Shown: positions 33,662 to 42,651 of the stretch, piece by piece
Numbering within the stretch: position 1 is the stretch's first letter
Layout: each line of letters opens with the position of its first letter
Source: Vicinamibacteria bacterium
Lineage (GTDB): Bacteria; Acidobacteriota; Vicinamibacteria; Fen-336
Assembly (NCBI GenBank): GCA_035570235.1
Contig: DATMML010000091.1
Span: 170,702-234,701 of the forward strand
Direction: 5' to 3'
Length of the DNA stretch: 64,000 nt
Program-made: the position numbers and the translations under genes
Notes under the pieces: generated by a model
The model's database searches: none
What the model saw: only the letters and a program-made list of their open reading frames with translations
Told to the model about the DNA's origin: nothing

Positions 33662-34722
33662 TGTATGACCTTGAGCACCCGCATGGCCTGGATGGAGATC
33701 TGGGCCGCGACCTTGCCCGCCACGTCGACGAAGGCCCGCGCGGCGGGTGCCTCCGGGGCCGCGACCACGATCGGTTGGCCCTCGTCCCCCCCGGAGCGAA
33801 CGCGGGTGTCGATGGGAACCTCGCCCAGGAAGGGGATGCCCATGTCCTCCGCCATCCGCGACCCCCCTCCGTGGCCGAAGATGTCGGTCCGCTCCCCGCA
33901 GTGGCCGCAGACGAAATAGCTCATGTTCTCGACCACGCCCAGGATCGGAATGTTGAGCTGGCGGAACATCGCGACCGCCTTGCGCACGTCGGAGACGGAG
34001 ACGCCCTGGGGGGTGGTCACGACCACGGCCCCCGCCATGGGCACGCTCTGGGCCATGCTGAGCGCGATGTCCCCCGTGCCAGGAGGCAGGTCCACGATCA
34101 GGTAGTCCAGCTCGCCCCAAGCCACGTCCCGCATGAATTGCTGAACCGCCCCGTGCAGCATGGGTCCCCGCCAGATCACCGGCTGGTCCGGGGGGACGAG
34201 CATGCCCATGGAGATGACCTTCAGCCCGTGGGCTTCGGGGGGGATCATCTTCTTGTCCTCGCTCACCTCCGGTTGGTCGGTGCTCCCCAGCATCTGGGGG
34301 ATGTTGGGGCCGTAGACATCGGCGTCCATAAGGCCCACTCGCGCCCCCTTCCGGACCAGGGCCACCGCGAGGTTGACGGAGGTGGTGGACTTGCCCACCC
34401 CGCCCTTGCCCGCCCCCACGGCCAGGATGTTGCGGATGCCGGGCACCGCCTGCCGACCGAAACCACCGCGGGCCCGGACCTCGGCCGTCATCTTGGCCCG
34501 GGCCACTCTGACCCCGGGCAGGGCGGCCACCTTTTCCTCCGCCTCCGCCTTCATCTGGTCCTTGACCGGGCAAGCGGGAGTGGTCAGCTCGATCGTGAAG
34601 TCCACCTCCTCGCCCTCGATCTTGACCTCCTTCACGAAGCCCAGGCTGACGATGTCCTTGTGGAGGTCGGGATCCTGGATTGTCCGCAGCACCGAAAGGA
34701 CCTGGTCTTTTGACACGCTCAC
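33652..34722 (-). CDS. Mrp/ApbC-type iron-sulfur cluster carrier ATPase
   Basis: A 356-residue protein. Residues 1-85 are a MIP18/DUF59 domain (LRTIQDPDLHKDIVSLGFV) and residues about 95-340 an Mrp ATPase with the deviant Walker A GKGGVGKST and DLPPGTGD. The cluster-binding CxxC is VCGHCG. Mrp proteins carry 4Fe-4S clusters to apo-enzymes. GTG start at 34722. It is convergent with the molybdenum hydroxylase operon, which needs several clusters, but the opposite strand argues against direct co-regulation. Confidence 0.93.
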   Translation of the reverse strand: MSVSKDQVLSVLRTIQDPDLHKDIVSLGFVKEVKIEGEEVDFTIELTTPACPVKDQMKAEAEEKVAALPGVRVARAKMTAEVRARGGFGRQAVPGIRNILAVGAGKGGVGKSTTSVNLAVALVRKGARVGLMDADVYGPNIPQMLGSTDQPEVSEDKKMIPPEAHGLKVISMGMLVPPDQPVIWRGPMLHGAVQQFMRDVAWGELDYLIVDLPPGTGDIALSMAQSVPMAGAVVVTTPQGVSVSDVRKAVAMFRQLNIPILGVVENMSYFVCGHCGERTDIFGHGGGSRMAEDMGIPFLGEVPIDTRVRSGGDEGQPIVVAAPEAPAARAFVDVAGKVAAQISIQAMRVLKVIQTA

Positions 34723-34758
34723 CGTGATTACCTCGCTCTATGTCGCCCGGGACCGCCC

Positions 34759-35253
34759 TCAGCGGGAGCCGAGGGCGGAGTCCACCGTCTCCTGAAGCCT
34801 CCGGAACTTGCTCGGTGGGCTTCCCAGCACCTTGGAACGGAGTTGCCCCTGCCCGTCGATGACGAAGGTGGTGGGATAGCCCTGGGTGGCGCCGTAGGCC
34901 TCCTGGACCTTGTCGTCGCCCAGCAGCTGTCGGTACGGGATCCGGTACTCCCGTACAAAGTCCTGGATCTCCTGGGGCGCCCCCGAGTCCACGACCACGC
35001 CCACCACCTCGATCCCCCGCGGCTGGTTCTTCCGCCAGAAAGCGGCGTACTCGGGGATCTCCTGGATGCAGGGCCCGCACCACGTGGCCCAGAAGTCCAG
35101 CACCACCACCTTACCCTTCAAGGACGCGAGGCTGACCCTCCCCCCCGCCAGATCGGGCAGGTCAAAGGGGGGGGCGGCGCCCAGCTCGACCTTCGGCGCA
35201 GCGGCACAGGTGCTGCTCAGCAGGGCGGCGACGACGAGAACGTGCACCCTCAC
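34759..35253 (-). CDS. TlpA-like thiol:disulfide oxidoreductase
   Basis: A 164-residue periplasmic thioredoxin-fold protein. The signal peptide ends near CAAA (Cys16 could also be lipidated). The active site is WCGPC (Cys59, Cys62), and the cis-Pro loop YPTTFVID is present. It lies directly downstream of ccdA on the same strand, so CcdA probably feeds it electrons from the cytoplasm to reduce periplasmic disulfides, for example in cytochrome c maturation. Mrp follows in the same direction 36 bp later. Confidence 0.93.
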   Translation of the reverse strand: MRVHVLVVAALLSSTCAAAPKVELGAAPPFDLPDLAGGRVSLASLKGKVVVLDFWATWCGPCIQEIPEYAAFWRKNQPRGIEVVGVVVDSGAPQEIQDFVREYRIPYRQLLGDDKVQEAYGATQGYPTTFVIDGQGQLRSKVLGSPPSKFRRLQETVDSALGSR

Positions 35254-35319
35254 CTCATCATTATAACGGAGCGGGAACGGCTGGACCCCACCCGCCCGCA
35301 GGCCTGCGCGGGATGGCCC

Positions 35320-36060
35320 CTAGCCCAGCCGAGCCAGGGAAGGGAACAGGCGGGAGAAGTACTGGGAGAGCAGGGTGAGGCGGTCCGTCAGGAGCAGCAG
35401 CCCCACCCCCACCAGGAGCGCCCCGGAGACGCACTCGATCGGCCGCATCCAGCCTCGGAGCCGCCGGAAGGCCGTGAAGAAGCCGTTCACGGCCAGCCCG
35501 GAGGCAATGAAGGGTATCCCGAGGCCGGCTGCGTAGGCGGAGAGGAGCACGATTCCCTTCAGGACCGTCTCCTCCTGGGAGGCATAGAGGAGGATCGCGC
35601 CCAGGATGGGGCCGATGCAGGGTGTCCAGCCGAAAGCGAAGGCGAGGCCCACGACATAGGCACCGAGGAGGCCCAAGGGCCGGTTCTTGACCTCGGCCCG
35701 CCTCTCGTAGAGCAGCCAATCGATCTTGAGGAGGCCTGCGGTGTGCAGGCCGAGTACGATCATGACCGCGCCTCCCACTGTACCCAGCGCCCGTTTGTGC
35801 TCCTGCAACACGGAGCCGATCAGCGTGGCCGCCGCCCCCAGGGCCACGAAGACGGTGGAAAAACCGAGGACGAAGGCTACGCTCGTGAGCCCTACCCGAC
35901 GGGCGAGCCCGGCCGGGGCCTCCGCCTGCTTCAGCTCGGCTACGTTCACGCCGCTGATGAAGGACAGGTAGCCGGGCACGATTGGGAGCACGCAGGGGGA
36001 CAGGAAGGAGATCAAGCCGGCCAGGAAAGCGGTCAGGAGGGAGACGGAGTCGCCGCTCAT
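35320..36060 (-). CDS. ccdA: CcdA-type cytochrome c biogenesis / thiol transporter
   Basis: A 246-residue membrane protein with six helices. The two redox cysteines sit in FLSPCVLP (near residue 23) and GWTPCIGP (near 165), the hallmark of CcdA/DsbD-beta. It carries electrons from cytoplasmic thioredoxin to periplasmic partners such as the TlpA-like protein encoded 66 bp downstream. It lies 4 bp after the nicotinate phosphoribosyltransferase gene. The di-heme peroxidase at 48.5 kb is one possible beneficiary. Confidence 0.94.
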   Translation of the reverse strand: MSGDSVSLLTAFLAGLISFLSPCVLPIVPGYLSFISGVNVAELKQAEAPAGLARRVGLTSVAFVLGFSTVFVALGAAATLIGSVLQEHKRALGTVGGAVMIVLGLHTAGLLKIDWLLYERRAEVKNRPLGLLGAYVVGLAFAFGWTPCIGPILGAILLYASQEETVLKGIVLLSAYAAGLGIPFIASGLAVNGFFTAFRRLRGWMRPIECVSGALLVGVGLLLLTDRLTLLSQYFSRLFPSLARLG

Positions 36061-36064
36061 GGCT

Positions 36065-37420
36065 CTAGCGCAGCCGCTCCAGCATCAGATTGTCCGAGGC
36101 CTTGCGTCCGACCTTGGCCAGGTCAAACCACTTCCCCTCGATCTTCACGCGCACCACGTCCGCCGTGAAATCGTTGTTGGTGCCGCACACGTCGCAGGAC
36201 GAGAGCAGCCAGGACCCGACCCCATAGATATCGGCCGGGACCTGCAGCTCCTCGAACTGCCGGATGCGGGCGGGGGTGAACCCCCCCGTCACTGCGATCT
36301 TGACCTCACGGCAGTACTGTTCGGCGAGCTTGCGGTCGTCCCCCGTGAGGTTCCAGCTCTGCCACTCGTGGTCGATGGCCTCCCGCATGAGGAACACCAG
36401 GCGTGGGTTCACCCCGCAGTCCAGCCGTCGGTCCCCCAGGGGGGGGACGGAGATGTCGCGCATGTTGGAAGAGGTGTCGGGACGGACCCCGAACAGCTTG
36501 TACTTTCGCGCTTCCTCCGCCCGGCCGCCCTTGACCAGCTCCAAGTAGCGGCGGAACATCGTCCGGATCACCTGCAGCGAGGTCCCCACGCAATCATTGC
36601 GGAAGTCCACGAGGGCGATGCGCGGGATGTCCGCGGGCCGGGTGGCCGCGAAAGCCATGGTGGCTTCCGCGGTGTCCCCCAGGAAGCACGCGATGGCGGC
36701 GTGGGCCACCGTCCCCCCGCCCGCTCCCCCCCACCAGTCCCCCTGGGCGTCGGTGGAGACGTAGGCAGACAGGCTCTTGCCGTAGTTTTGGTTGAAGAGC
36801 TGCACCGCGATTTGGTACGCGTAGCCATCCGCGGCCTGCACCTCGTGGGCGTCGAAGCGGGCGGGGAAGAACAGCACCTGCTTCCCCCGCGCGGCCTGCA
36901 GCACCTCATAGACGTTCGTGGCCACCCGGCTCCCCCGCGTCAGGGCCCCCAGGGTGGGGGTCTCGAGGATGGCGAAGTCGCGATAGCGCCCCCGCACCCT
37001 CATCACTGGGCTCACGTTCAGCATGTCCCCGTCGAAGGCGGCCTCGGTGCCGTCCTGCACCGCCCAGACCTCCATCTGGTCAAAGGTGCCCACGAACTGG
37101 CCGCGGTCGTCGAAGTACCCCGTTCCCTCCTGGAGCATGGCCAGGGCCTTGTCCACGCCCACCGCCACGCAGGAAGGTGCCCGGCGGGGGAACCACTGCA
37201 TCTCCACCTCGATCGAGCCCACGTCCACGTTGCGGAGGTCCACCTCCAGGTCCGAGAGGTCGGGGGCCGAACCTCCGAAGCGATAGCCCTGGGCAGCCAA
37301 CTTGGCCAGGGTCTTGGCGATGTTGATGAAGTACTTGTCCGAGTACCAACCCTGCCGCATCCGCTCCACGTCCAGCTTGAAGACGGACGGGGGCAGGCGC
37401 CGACGGTCGAACACGCTCAT
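36065..37420 (-). CDS. Nicotinate phosphoribosyltransferase-family protein
   Basis: A 451-residue protein of the nicotinate/nicotinamide phosphoribosyltransferase fold, which joins PRPP to nicotinic acid in NAD salvage. Visible landmarks are the N-terminal YSDKYFINIAKTL, the central FPARFDAHEVQAADGYAY, LVDFRNDCVGTSLQVIR and VAVTGG-like AVTGGFTPARI with VPADIYGVGS near the end. The CDVCGTNNDF segment is a Cys pair of unclear use. ATG at 37420 is chosen over GTG at 37429. It is first in the minus-strand run leading to ccdA, tlpA and mrp. Confidence 0.88.
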   Translation of the reverse strand: MSVFDRRRLPPSVFKLDVERMRQGWYSDKYFINIAKTLAKLAAQGYRFGGSAPDLSDLEVDLRNVDVGSIEVEMQWFPRRAPSCVAVGVDKALAMLQEGTGYFDDRGQFVGTFDQMEVWAVQDGTEAAFDGDMLNVSPVMRVRGRYRDFAILETPTLGALTRGSRVATNVYEVLQAARGKQVLFFPARFDAHEVQAADGYAYQIAVQLFNQNYGKSLSAYVSTDAQGDWWGGAGGGTVAHAAIACFLGDTAEATMAFAATRPADIPRIALVDFRNDCVGTSLQVIRTMFRRYLELVKGGRAEEARKYKLFGVRPDTSSNMRDISVPPLGDRRLDCGVNPRLVFLMREAIDHEWQSWNLTGDDRKLAEQYCREVKIAVTGGFTPARIRQFEELQVPADIYGVGSWLLSSCDVCGTNNDFTADVVRVKIEGKWFDLAKVGRKASDNLMLERLR

Positions 37421-37606
37421 GGGCAGCACTCGAGCGCGGAGCGCTCAAAAGCCGAGGCTCCCGCGCCCCGCCTCAAATGGAGCCGGTCGCCCGACCCGGC
37501 GGAACTCCAGCACTCACCAGGACATTATAGGGGAGGGGCGGGCGGGAGCCCGGCGTGGACCCCGCCTCTGCCGTGTGGTCTACTTAGGCCCTTCAGGCCA
37601 GACACC

Positions 37607-38992
37607 ATGACGACCCTCGAGGCCGGGATCACGGACGCCGCTTTGTATCGCCGGGGGACGTTCATCGCCGCCTTGGCCCGCGGCCTTTGCTTGGCGCTTT
37701 CCCTGGCGGCCGTGCTCTTCCTATGGAGCAGCCCCCAAACCCGACCCCTGCCCGCGCTCGCCGTGGGGCTCGCCTACTGCATTTTCTGGGGGGCCAGTTG
37801 GGCGTGGGTACAGCGCCATCCGAGTGGACGCCGATCGCTGAAGGTCATCCACGACGTGCTCGACGCCCTCGCGGTGGGCGCGGGAGCGGCCTTCCTCGGA
37901 GGGCTGGAGAGCCCCCTCTGGCTCTTCCTCTACCCCCACGTGGTCGGCGCCTCGGTTCGGGGGGGCCTCGGCTACGCCATGGCCATGGGCCTCCTGGACA
38001 CCCTCATCGTCTTCGTCCTCACCCTCATGACCCCCCACCAGCCTCTGGGCAACCTGCATGCCCTGACCCTGCTCTTTTGCGCCTTCCTGGGCGGGACCAC
38101 GAGCTCGTACCTCCACCGGATTCAGGGCCGGCTCAGCGAGGCCAACCGGGAGCTCCAGGCGAAGAACCGTGAGCTGGCGGACACGGCGACGCTGGCCCGC
38201 GGGATGCAAGACGACGCCCTCTCCCACCTGGGCCGGGTCACCGAGGCCAAAGCCCGGCTGGAGGAGCTGGACCGCCTGCGCATCCAGTATTTGCGCAATG
38301 TAAGCCATGAGTTCCGCACCCCCTTGACCGTGATCCGGGGCTACGCGGAGCACCTCATGACCGAGGGCATTCCCGCGGAAGCCTCGCTGCCGGATCTGAT
38401 GCGGATCCTCGTCGAGAGCTGCGACCAGCTCATTACCATGGTGGACACGCTCATCGAGGTCAGCCGAATCGAGCAGGGCGGGGGAACGCGGATCCTGGAG
38501 CTGAGAGGCCTGGACTTGCGGGAGGTGGCCGCGCTGTCGGTGGAGCCCCTCCGCGGTCTCTCGGAGAAGAAGGGGATCACGCTCGCCCTGGACTTCCCCC
38601 GGGAGCCTCTGGCCCTCCAGGGGGACCTCTCCATGCTCCGTCACCTCGTACGCAACCTAGTGGAGAACGCCCTCAAGTACAGCTCCCCGGGGACGCGGGT
38701 GGTGGTGCGGTGCCGGGCGGAGACCGAGGAAGCCATGCTCGAAGTGGAGGACGCGGGGGCCGGAATCGCGGCCGAGCACCTCCCCCGAATCTTCGAGAAG
38801 TTCTACACCGTCGAGGGCGGCCTCACCCGCCGCCAGGGCGGAGCCGGGGTAGGCCTCTACCTGGCCCGCGAGATCGTCCGCCTCCACGGCGGCCGGATCG
38901 ACGTCCACAGCCGACCCGGCCGAGGGAGTGTGTTCTTGGTGCGGCTGCCCCGCTGGCCCCCGGGGCCGCGGGCGCAGACCGTGCACGCGTGA
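37607..38992 (+). CDS. Membrane sensor histidine kinase
   Basis: A 461-residue kinase. Five or six membrane helices (about 15-165) form an integral sensor with no large periplasmic loop. A coiled coil follows (about 165-225), then the phosphoacceptor H-box VSHEFRTPLTVIRGYAEHL (about 238-256). The ATPase has the N box LVRNLVENALKYSSPGTR, G1 DAGAGI, F box FEKFY and G2 GAGVGLYLA. No response regulator is adjacent. The stop overlaps the next gene as GTGA, so it is co-translated with a metallopeptidase-like protein, an unusual pairing. Confidence 0.93.
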   Translation: MTTLEAGITDAALYRRGTFIAALARGLCLALSLAAVLFLWSSPQTRPLPALAVGLAYCIFWGASWAWVQRHPSGRRSLKVIHDVLDALAVGAGAAFLGGLESPLWLFLYPHVVGASVRGGLGYAMAMGLLDTLIVFVLTLMTPHQPLGNLHALTLLFCAFLGGTTSSYLHRIQGRLSEANRELQAKNRELADTATLARGMQDDALSHLGRVTEAKARLEELDRLRIQYLRNVSHEFRTPLTVIRGYAEHLMTEGIPAEASLPDLMRILVESCDQLITMVDTLIEVSRIEQGGGTRILELRGLDLREVAALSVEPLRGLSEKKGITLALDFPREPLALQGDLSMLRHLVRNLVENALKYSSPGTRVVVRCRAETEEAMLEVEDAGAGIAAEHLPRIFEKFYTVEGGLTRRQGGAGVGLYLAREIVRLHGGRIDVHSRPGRGSVFLVRLPRWPPGPRAQTVHA

Positions 38993-41562
38993 GGGCCCGG
39001 TGGCCCAGGACGGCCGCCCTCCTCGTCCTGGCCTTGGTGCCCCGCCGTTCCACCCCCGCCCCACCGCCCCCCGACCCCAAGGCCCTCCTGGACCGTCTGG
39101 AGGCGGCCTGGGCCGCGAGGGATGTGGCCGGGTACCTCTCGCTCTGGGACCCCGCCCGCGGGGAAGAGCTGGCGCAGGAGAAGGAGCAGGCCACCATCCA
39201 CTTCAACGCCGAGCAGAGCCTGCTCCAGCTCCAGCGCCCCCCCGTGACGGAGGGGGCGGAGAGCCTGCACGCCGACGCCCAGGTTTTCACCGTCACCGAG
39301 CCGCGGGCGCGGGTGGAGCAGTGGCGTCTGCAACTGGAGAAGCGCGAGGCGGGCTGGGTCTTCACCGGCCGGGAAGATCAAGGTCAGGTCGAGGGCCTGG
39401 TCCATCTCTCCCTCGACCCTACCGGATACCGTTCCGATGGCTTGACCCTGCACCTGGAGGACTTCGAGCTCAAGATGATCCGGGGGACCCTCTTCATGTC
39501 GCCCCCCCTTCTCGGGCCCACCGTGCTCGTTTTCGTGGGGGAGGGAGAAGTCCGCGTCTCGCCCCGCCCGCCCGCGGAGCAGGAGCAGCTCCGGCATTTC
39601 TGCGGCCAGCGGGAGCTCAAGGAAAAGGTGAGAGCGGCCTTCGTGCGCCTCCATCCCGCCGGGCTGCACCGCATCCTCGACGCCCCCCAGCTCGAGCTTG
39701 ACCCGGGGGCGAAGGAGCGCTGGGACGAAGCCCAGCGCTTCTACCGCGATCAGGTCCAGAGAGCCTTCGTCCTCGATACCACCCTTCCCCGGTCCCCCTG
39801 GTGGCTCCTCCCCTCCCTGGGGGACGTGGTCGTGACCTTCGCCACCCGCAAGCACGGCACCCTCACTCTGACCAACAGCTCCGGGGATCCCGAGGACATC
39901 AGCCTTTTCGACCGGGCGCGGCACCTCCAGATCTGCACGTACCCCTCGGGCGGCCGCAGTACCCGCTACAGCGAGGACGACAACCAGGCGGTGGATATCC
40001 TTCACCACGACCTGCGAGTTCGCTTCGATCCCGAGCGCTACGGAATCTCCGCGGAAGACACCGTCCGCCTGCGCGTGCTCGTCCCCACCTCCAACCTCCG
40101 TCTGCGGCTGGACGACGCTTTTCAGGTGGCCTCCGTCACCTCGCGGGAGGGGGGCAACCATCTGTTCTTCCGCGTGCGTGACCAAGGGAGCCTGGTCGTA
40201 TCCCTGGGCCCGTTGTCCGGGGTCCTGGGGGAGGTCGCCCTCACCGTGCGCTACGCGGGCATCCACAACCCCGCCCCCATCGACCAGGAGCTGCTCCAGA
40301 CCGGGAAGCCCACGGCCGACACCGAGGAGCAGAATGTACGGATTGAGACCGCGGTCGTCTACACGAACCGCACCGCCTGGTACCCCCGAAACAACAACGA
40401 CAACTACGCCCGGGCCCGGCTCCGATTCGACGTGCCCGTCGGCTTCTCCGTAGTCACGGGGGGAGAGAGGGTCTCGGCGCGGGTGGAGGGAGCCCGCACC
40501 CGCCTGGAATACCGCCAGGAGCAGCCGGGCAAGTACATCACCGCCGCCGTGGGGCGGTTCGACGACGTCGGCATGCGACAGGACGGAGACCTGGTCGTCC
40601 GCGGGTTCGGGCTCCCCCGCACGCGCGGGATCGCGCGGGAGCTGCTCCCCCTGGCGCAGGACATCCTTCGGTTCTTCGCGGAGGAGTTCGGGCCCTGTCC
40701 CTACTCGTTTCTTAACCTGGCCGTCTTGGAGGGCCAGACCCCGGGGGGCCACAGCCCCCCAGGCATGGTCCTCATGCAGGATCGGCCCTCCTTCTTACTC
40801 AAGCACGGGCTCCGGGACGACCCCGCGAACTTCAGCGACGTGCCCGGCTTCTTCCTCGCCCACGAGCTGGCCCACCAGTGGTGGGGGCAGGGGGTGGCTG
40901 GTCAGAACTACCGCGAACGCTGGCTCTCCGAGGGGGCGGCACAGTACGCGGCCGCCCTGTGGGTGCGGCGGAGCCGGGGCGAGGAAGCCTTCCGCGCCCT
41001 GCTCGCGCGAATTGGCCGCTGGGCCCTGCACCACAGCGCTCAAGGCCCCATCAACCTCGGCCACCGATTGGGCCACCTCCAAGGAGATCCGCAGATCTAT
41101 CGAGCGGTGGTGTACGACAAGGGGGCCTACGTGCTCCACATGCTCCGCGCCATCGTGGGGGACGAAGTCTTCTCGCGGGCCATGCGCCAGTTCCAGGCCC
41201 AACACCGCTACGCCAAGGCGGGTACCGACGACCTGCGGGAAGCGCTGGAGACGGCCAGCGGGAAGAACCTGGAGCCTTATTTCCGGGAGTGGGTTTACGG
41301 CACCGCGCTCCCGGTGCTGCAGGTGTCCCACCGAACGGAGAAGACGGCGCGGGGATTTCGCACCACCATTGAGGTCCGCCCCCGCAACCTTCCCGGGCCG
41401 GTGCCCCTCCAGATCGGCGTCACCCACGAGGGCGGCCGGGAGTCGCTCACGGTCACCTTGTCTCCCGAGGGCGGAAGCTGGACGGTGGAATCGGCGAGCG
41501 CCCCGCGCAGGGTGGAAGTCAACAGCGACCTCACCCTGCTCGTGCAGTTGGAGCGGGGCTGA
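38989..41562 (+). CDS. Exported M1-family metallopeptidase-like protein
   Basis: About 857 residues. A short Arg-rich start and hydrophobic stretch (AALLVLALVP) look like a signal peptide. The last 400 residues are an M1 aminopeptidase-like domain with a complete zinc site: HELAH (His625, His629) and Glu648 in WLSEGAAQY, 18 residues later, and YDKGAYVLHMLR downstream. The GAMEN-type motif is not obvious, so substrate recognition may differ from classic aminopeptidases. The N-terminal 300 residues are a separate unassigned region. GTG at 38989 overlaps the kinase stop. Confidence 0.87.
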   Translation: MRARWPRTAALLVLALVPRRSTPAPPPPDPKALLDRLEAAWAARDVAGYLSLWDPARGEELAQEKEQATIHFNAEQSLLQLQRPPVTEGAESLHADAQVFTVTEPRARVEQWRLQLEKREAGWVFTGREDQGQVEGLVHLSLDPTGYRSDGLTLHLEDFELKMIRGTLFMSPPLLGPTVLVFVGEGEVRVSPRPPAEQEQLRHFCGQRELKEKVRAAFVRLHPAGLHRILDAPQLELDPGAKERWDEAQRFYRDQVQRAFVLDTTLPRSPWWLLPSLGDVVVTFATRKHGTLTLTNSSGDPEDISLFDRARHLQICTYPSGGRSTRYSEDDNQAVDILHHDLRVRFDPERYGISAEDTVRLRVLVPTSNLRLRLDDAFQVASVTSREGGNHLFFRVRDQGSLVVSLGPLSGVLGEVALTVRYAGIHNPAPIDQELLQTGKPTADTEEQNVRIETAVVYTNRTAWYPRNNNDNYARARLRFDVPVGFSVVTGGERVSARVEGARTRLEYRQEQPGKYITAAVGRFDDVGMRQDGDLVVRGFGLPRTRGIARELLPLAQDILRFFAEEFGPCPYSFLNLAVLEGQTPGGHSPPGMVLMQDRPSFLLKHGLRDDPANFSDVPGFFLAHELAHQWWGQGVAGQNYRERWLSEGAAQYAAALWVRRSRGEEAFRALLARIGRWALHHSAQGPINLGHRLGHLQGDPQIYRAVVYDKGAYVLHMLRAIVGDEVFSRAMRQFQAQHRYAKAGTDDLREALETASGKNLEPYFREWVYGTALPVLQVSHRTEKTARGFRTTIEVRPRNLPGPVPLQIGVTHEGGRESLTVTLSPEGGSWTVESASAPRRVEVNSDLTLLVQLERG

Positions 41563-41577
41563 GGGCCGGACGGGAAC

Positions 41578-42084
41578 CTACCGGTAGAAATTCTTCCGGC
41601 CTTCGTCCTCGAGATCGGCCACCGACTGCTGGGCCGCCGCCAGCTGCTTCTTGGTGTCGTCGAGCAGACTGAGCAGGGTGGCGCGCCGGCTGGAGTAGAC
41701 GCCGCCGCTCATGTCGTTGAGGTCCAGCTGGATCTTGTCGATCGTCTCTTGGAGAACAGTCACCTTCTTGTTGGCGGCCTCCACTCTCTTTCTCCAGGCC
41801 GCGCTCTGCTCCGCCTTGACCTCGTCCTCCGTCTTTTGCTTCGCGGTGGACTTGCCGGTCTCGCCCGGCTTTGCGGTAGAGCTCCCGCCGGACGCCGTTT
41901 CCGTACTGACCGAGCCTCCACCGCCCCCACGCAGGTCGTCGTCCGAGAAGCTCTTGCCCTTCTGGGCGGCCTTCCGCCTCTCTTTTTCCTTGGCCGCGGC
42001 CTCGGTCAGGCTCTGCCCGGGAGACGGCGGGGGAACAAGGAGAAGCGCGATCGTCGCTAGGGCCACAGCGTAAAAGACGCGCAT
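41578..42084 (-). CDS. Exported coiled-coil protein of unknown function
   Basis: A 168-residue protein with a signal peptide (about 1-23). A Lys/Gly/Ser-rich low-complexity middle follows, then a coiled coil (about 95-160: VTVLQETIDKIQLDLNDM and LLDDTKKQLAAAQQSVADLE). It has no cysteines or catalytic motif, and I do not recognise a family; a periplasmic structural or scaffold role is possible. It is convergent with the metallopeptidase gene and has its own upstream region of about 190 bp shared with acpS. Confidence 0.72.
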   Translation of the reverse strand: MRVFYAVALATIALLLVPPPSPGQSLTEAAAKEKERRKAAQKGKSFSDDDLRGGGGGSVSTETASGGSSTAKPGETGKSTAKQKTEDEVKAEQSAAWRKRVEAANKKVTVLQETIDKIQLDLNDMSGGVYSSRRATLLSLLDDTKKQLAAAQQSVADLEDEGRKNFYR

Positions 42085-42276
42085 GACGACCTCCTACAGA
42101 AAACCTTACGGATTATAGCCCAGGGGAGAGCCGGGCGGGATGCGTGTAGTGCCCGGGATCACTTTGGCTGGCGGTGGTCGTTCGGGCGAAGCGGGGTGCC
42201 TGAGGACGCCCGTGTGCTATCGTCCTCGTCGGGGGAGGGGAGGCGAGCTACCACCGCCTCACGGGGAGGGGGGCCT

Positions 42277-42651
42277 CTGGTCGTCGGCCTCGGAGTGGAC
42301 CTGGTAGAGACCGCCCGCGTGGCGCGGTCTCTCCAGCGTTGGGGGGACCGCCTGGTCCGTAAGCTCATGACCCCCGAGGAAGCGGCGCGCCTCCCGGCGG
42401 GTCCGGACCGCGCGCGAGCGTTGGCCCTTGCCATTGCCGGCAAGGAGGCAGCCAGCAAAGCGATCGGCACAGGCTGGAGCCGGGGGGTACGGTGGCGGGA
42501 CGTGGTGGTGAACCTCGGACCCCCGCCTTCGGTCGACCTCCAGGGCCGAGCGGCAGACGTGGCCCGGAGCCTGGGCGGCAGCGGTCGCACCCGCACCAGC
42601 CTGGAGGTCCGCGGCCCCCTCGCCGTCGGTCAGGTCCAGCTGCTCTCGTGA
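42277..42651 (+). CDS. acpS: Holo-[acyl-carrier-protein] synthase
   Basis: About 124 residues, the normal AcpS length. It transfers 4'-phosphopantetheine from CoA to ACP. The metal-binding Asp is in GVDLVE and the Glu in KEAASKAIGTG, the two family signatures. AcpS proteins begin within a few residues of the first strand, but no ATG, GTG or TTG is there. CTG at 42277 gives MVVGLGVDLVE and lies 7 nt after GGAGG. GTG at 42196 would add 27 residues unlike the family. The stop overlaps the MFS start as GTGA. Confidence 0.88.
   Translation: MVVGLGVDLVETARVARSLQRWGDRLVRKLMTPEEAARLPAGPDRARALALAIAGKEAASKAIGTGWSRGVRWRDVVVNLGPPPSVDLQGRAADVARSLGGSGRTRTSLEVRGPLAVGQVQLLS

Noticed and set aside
33449..35083. 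Long minus-strand frame overlapping mrp and tlpA
   Set aside because: Out of frame with the Mrp ATPase and TlpA, which have intact catalytic motifs; its translation is Gly/Arg/Pro-rich without motifs.
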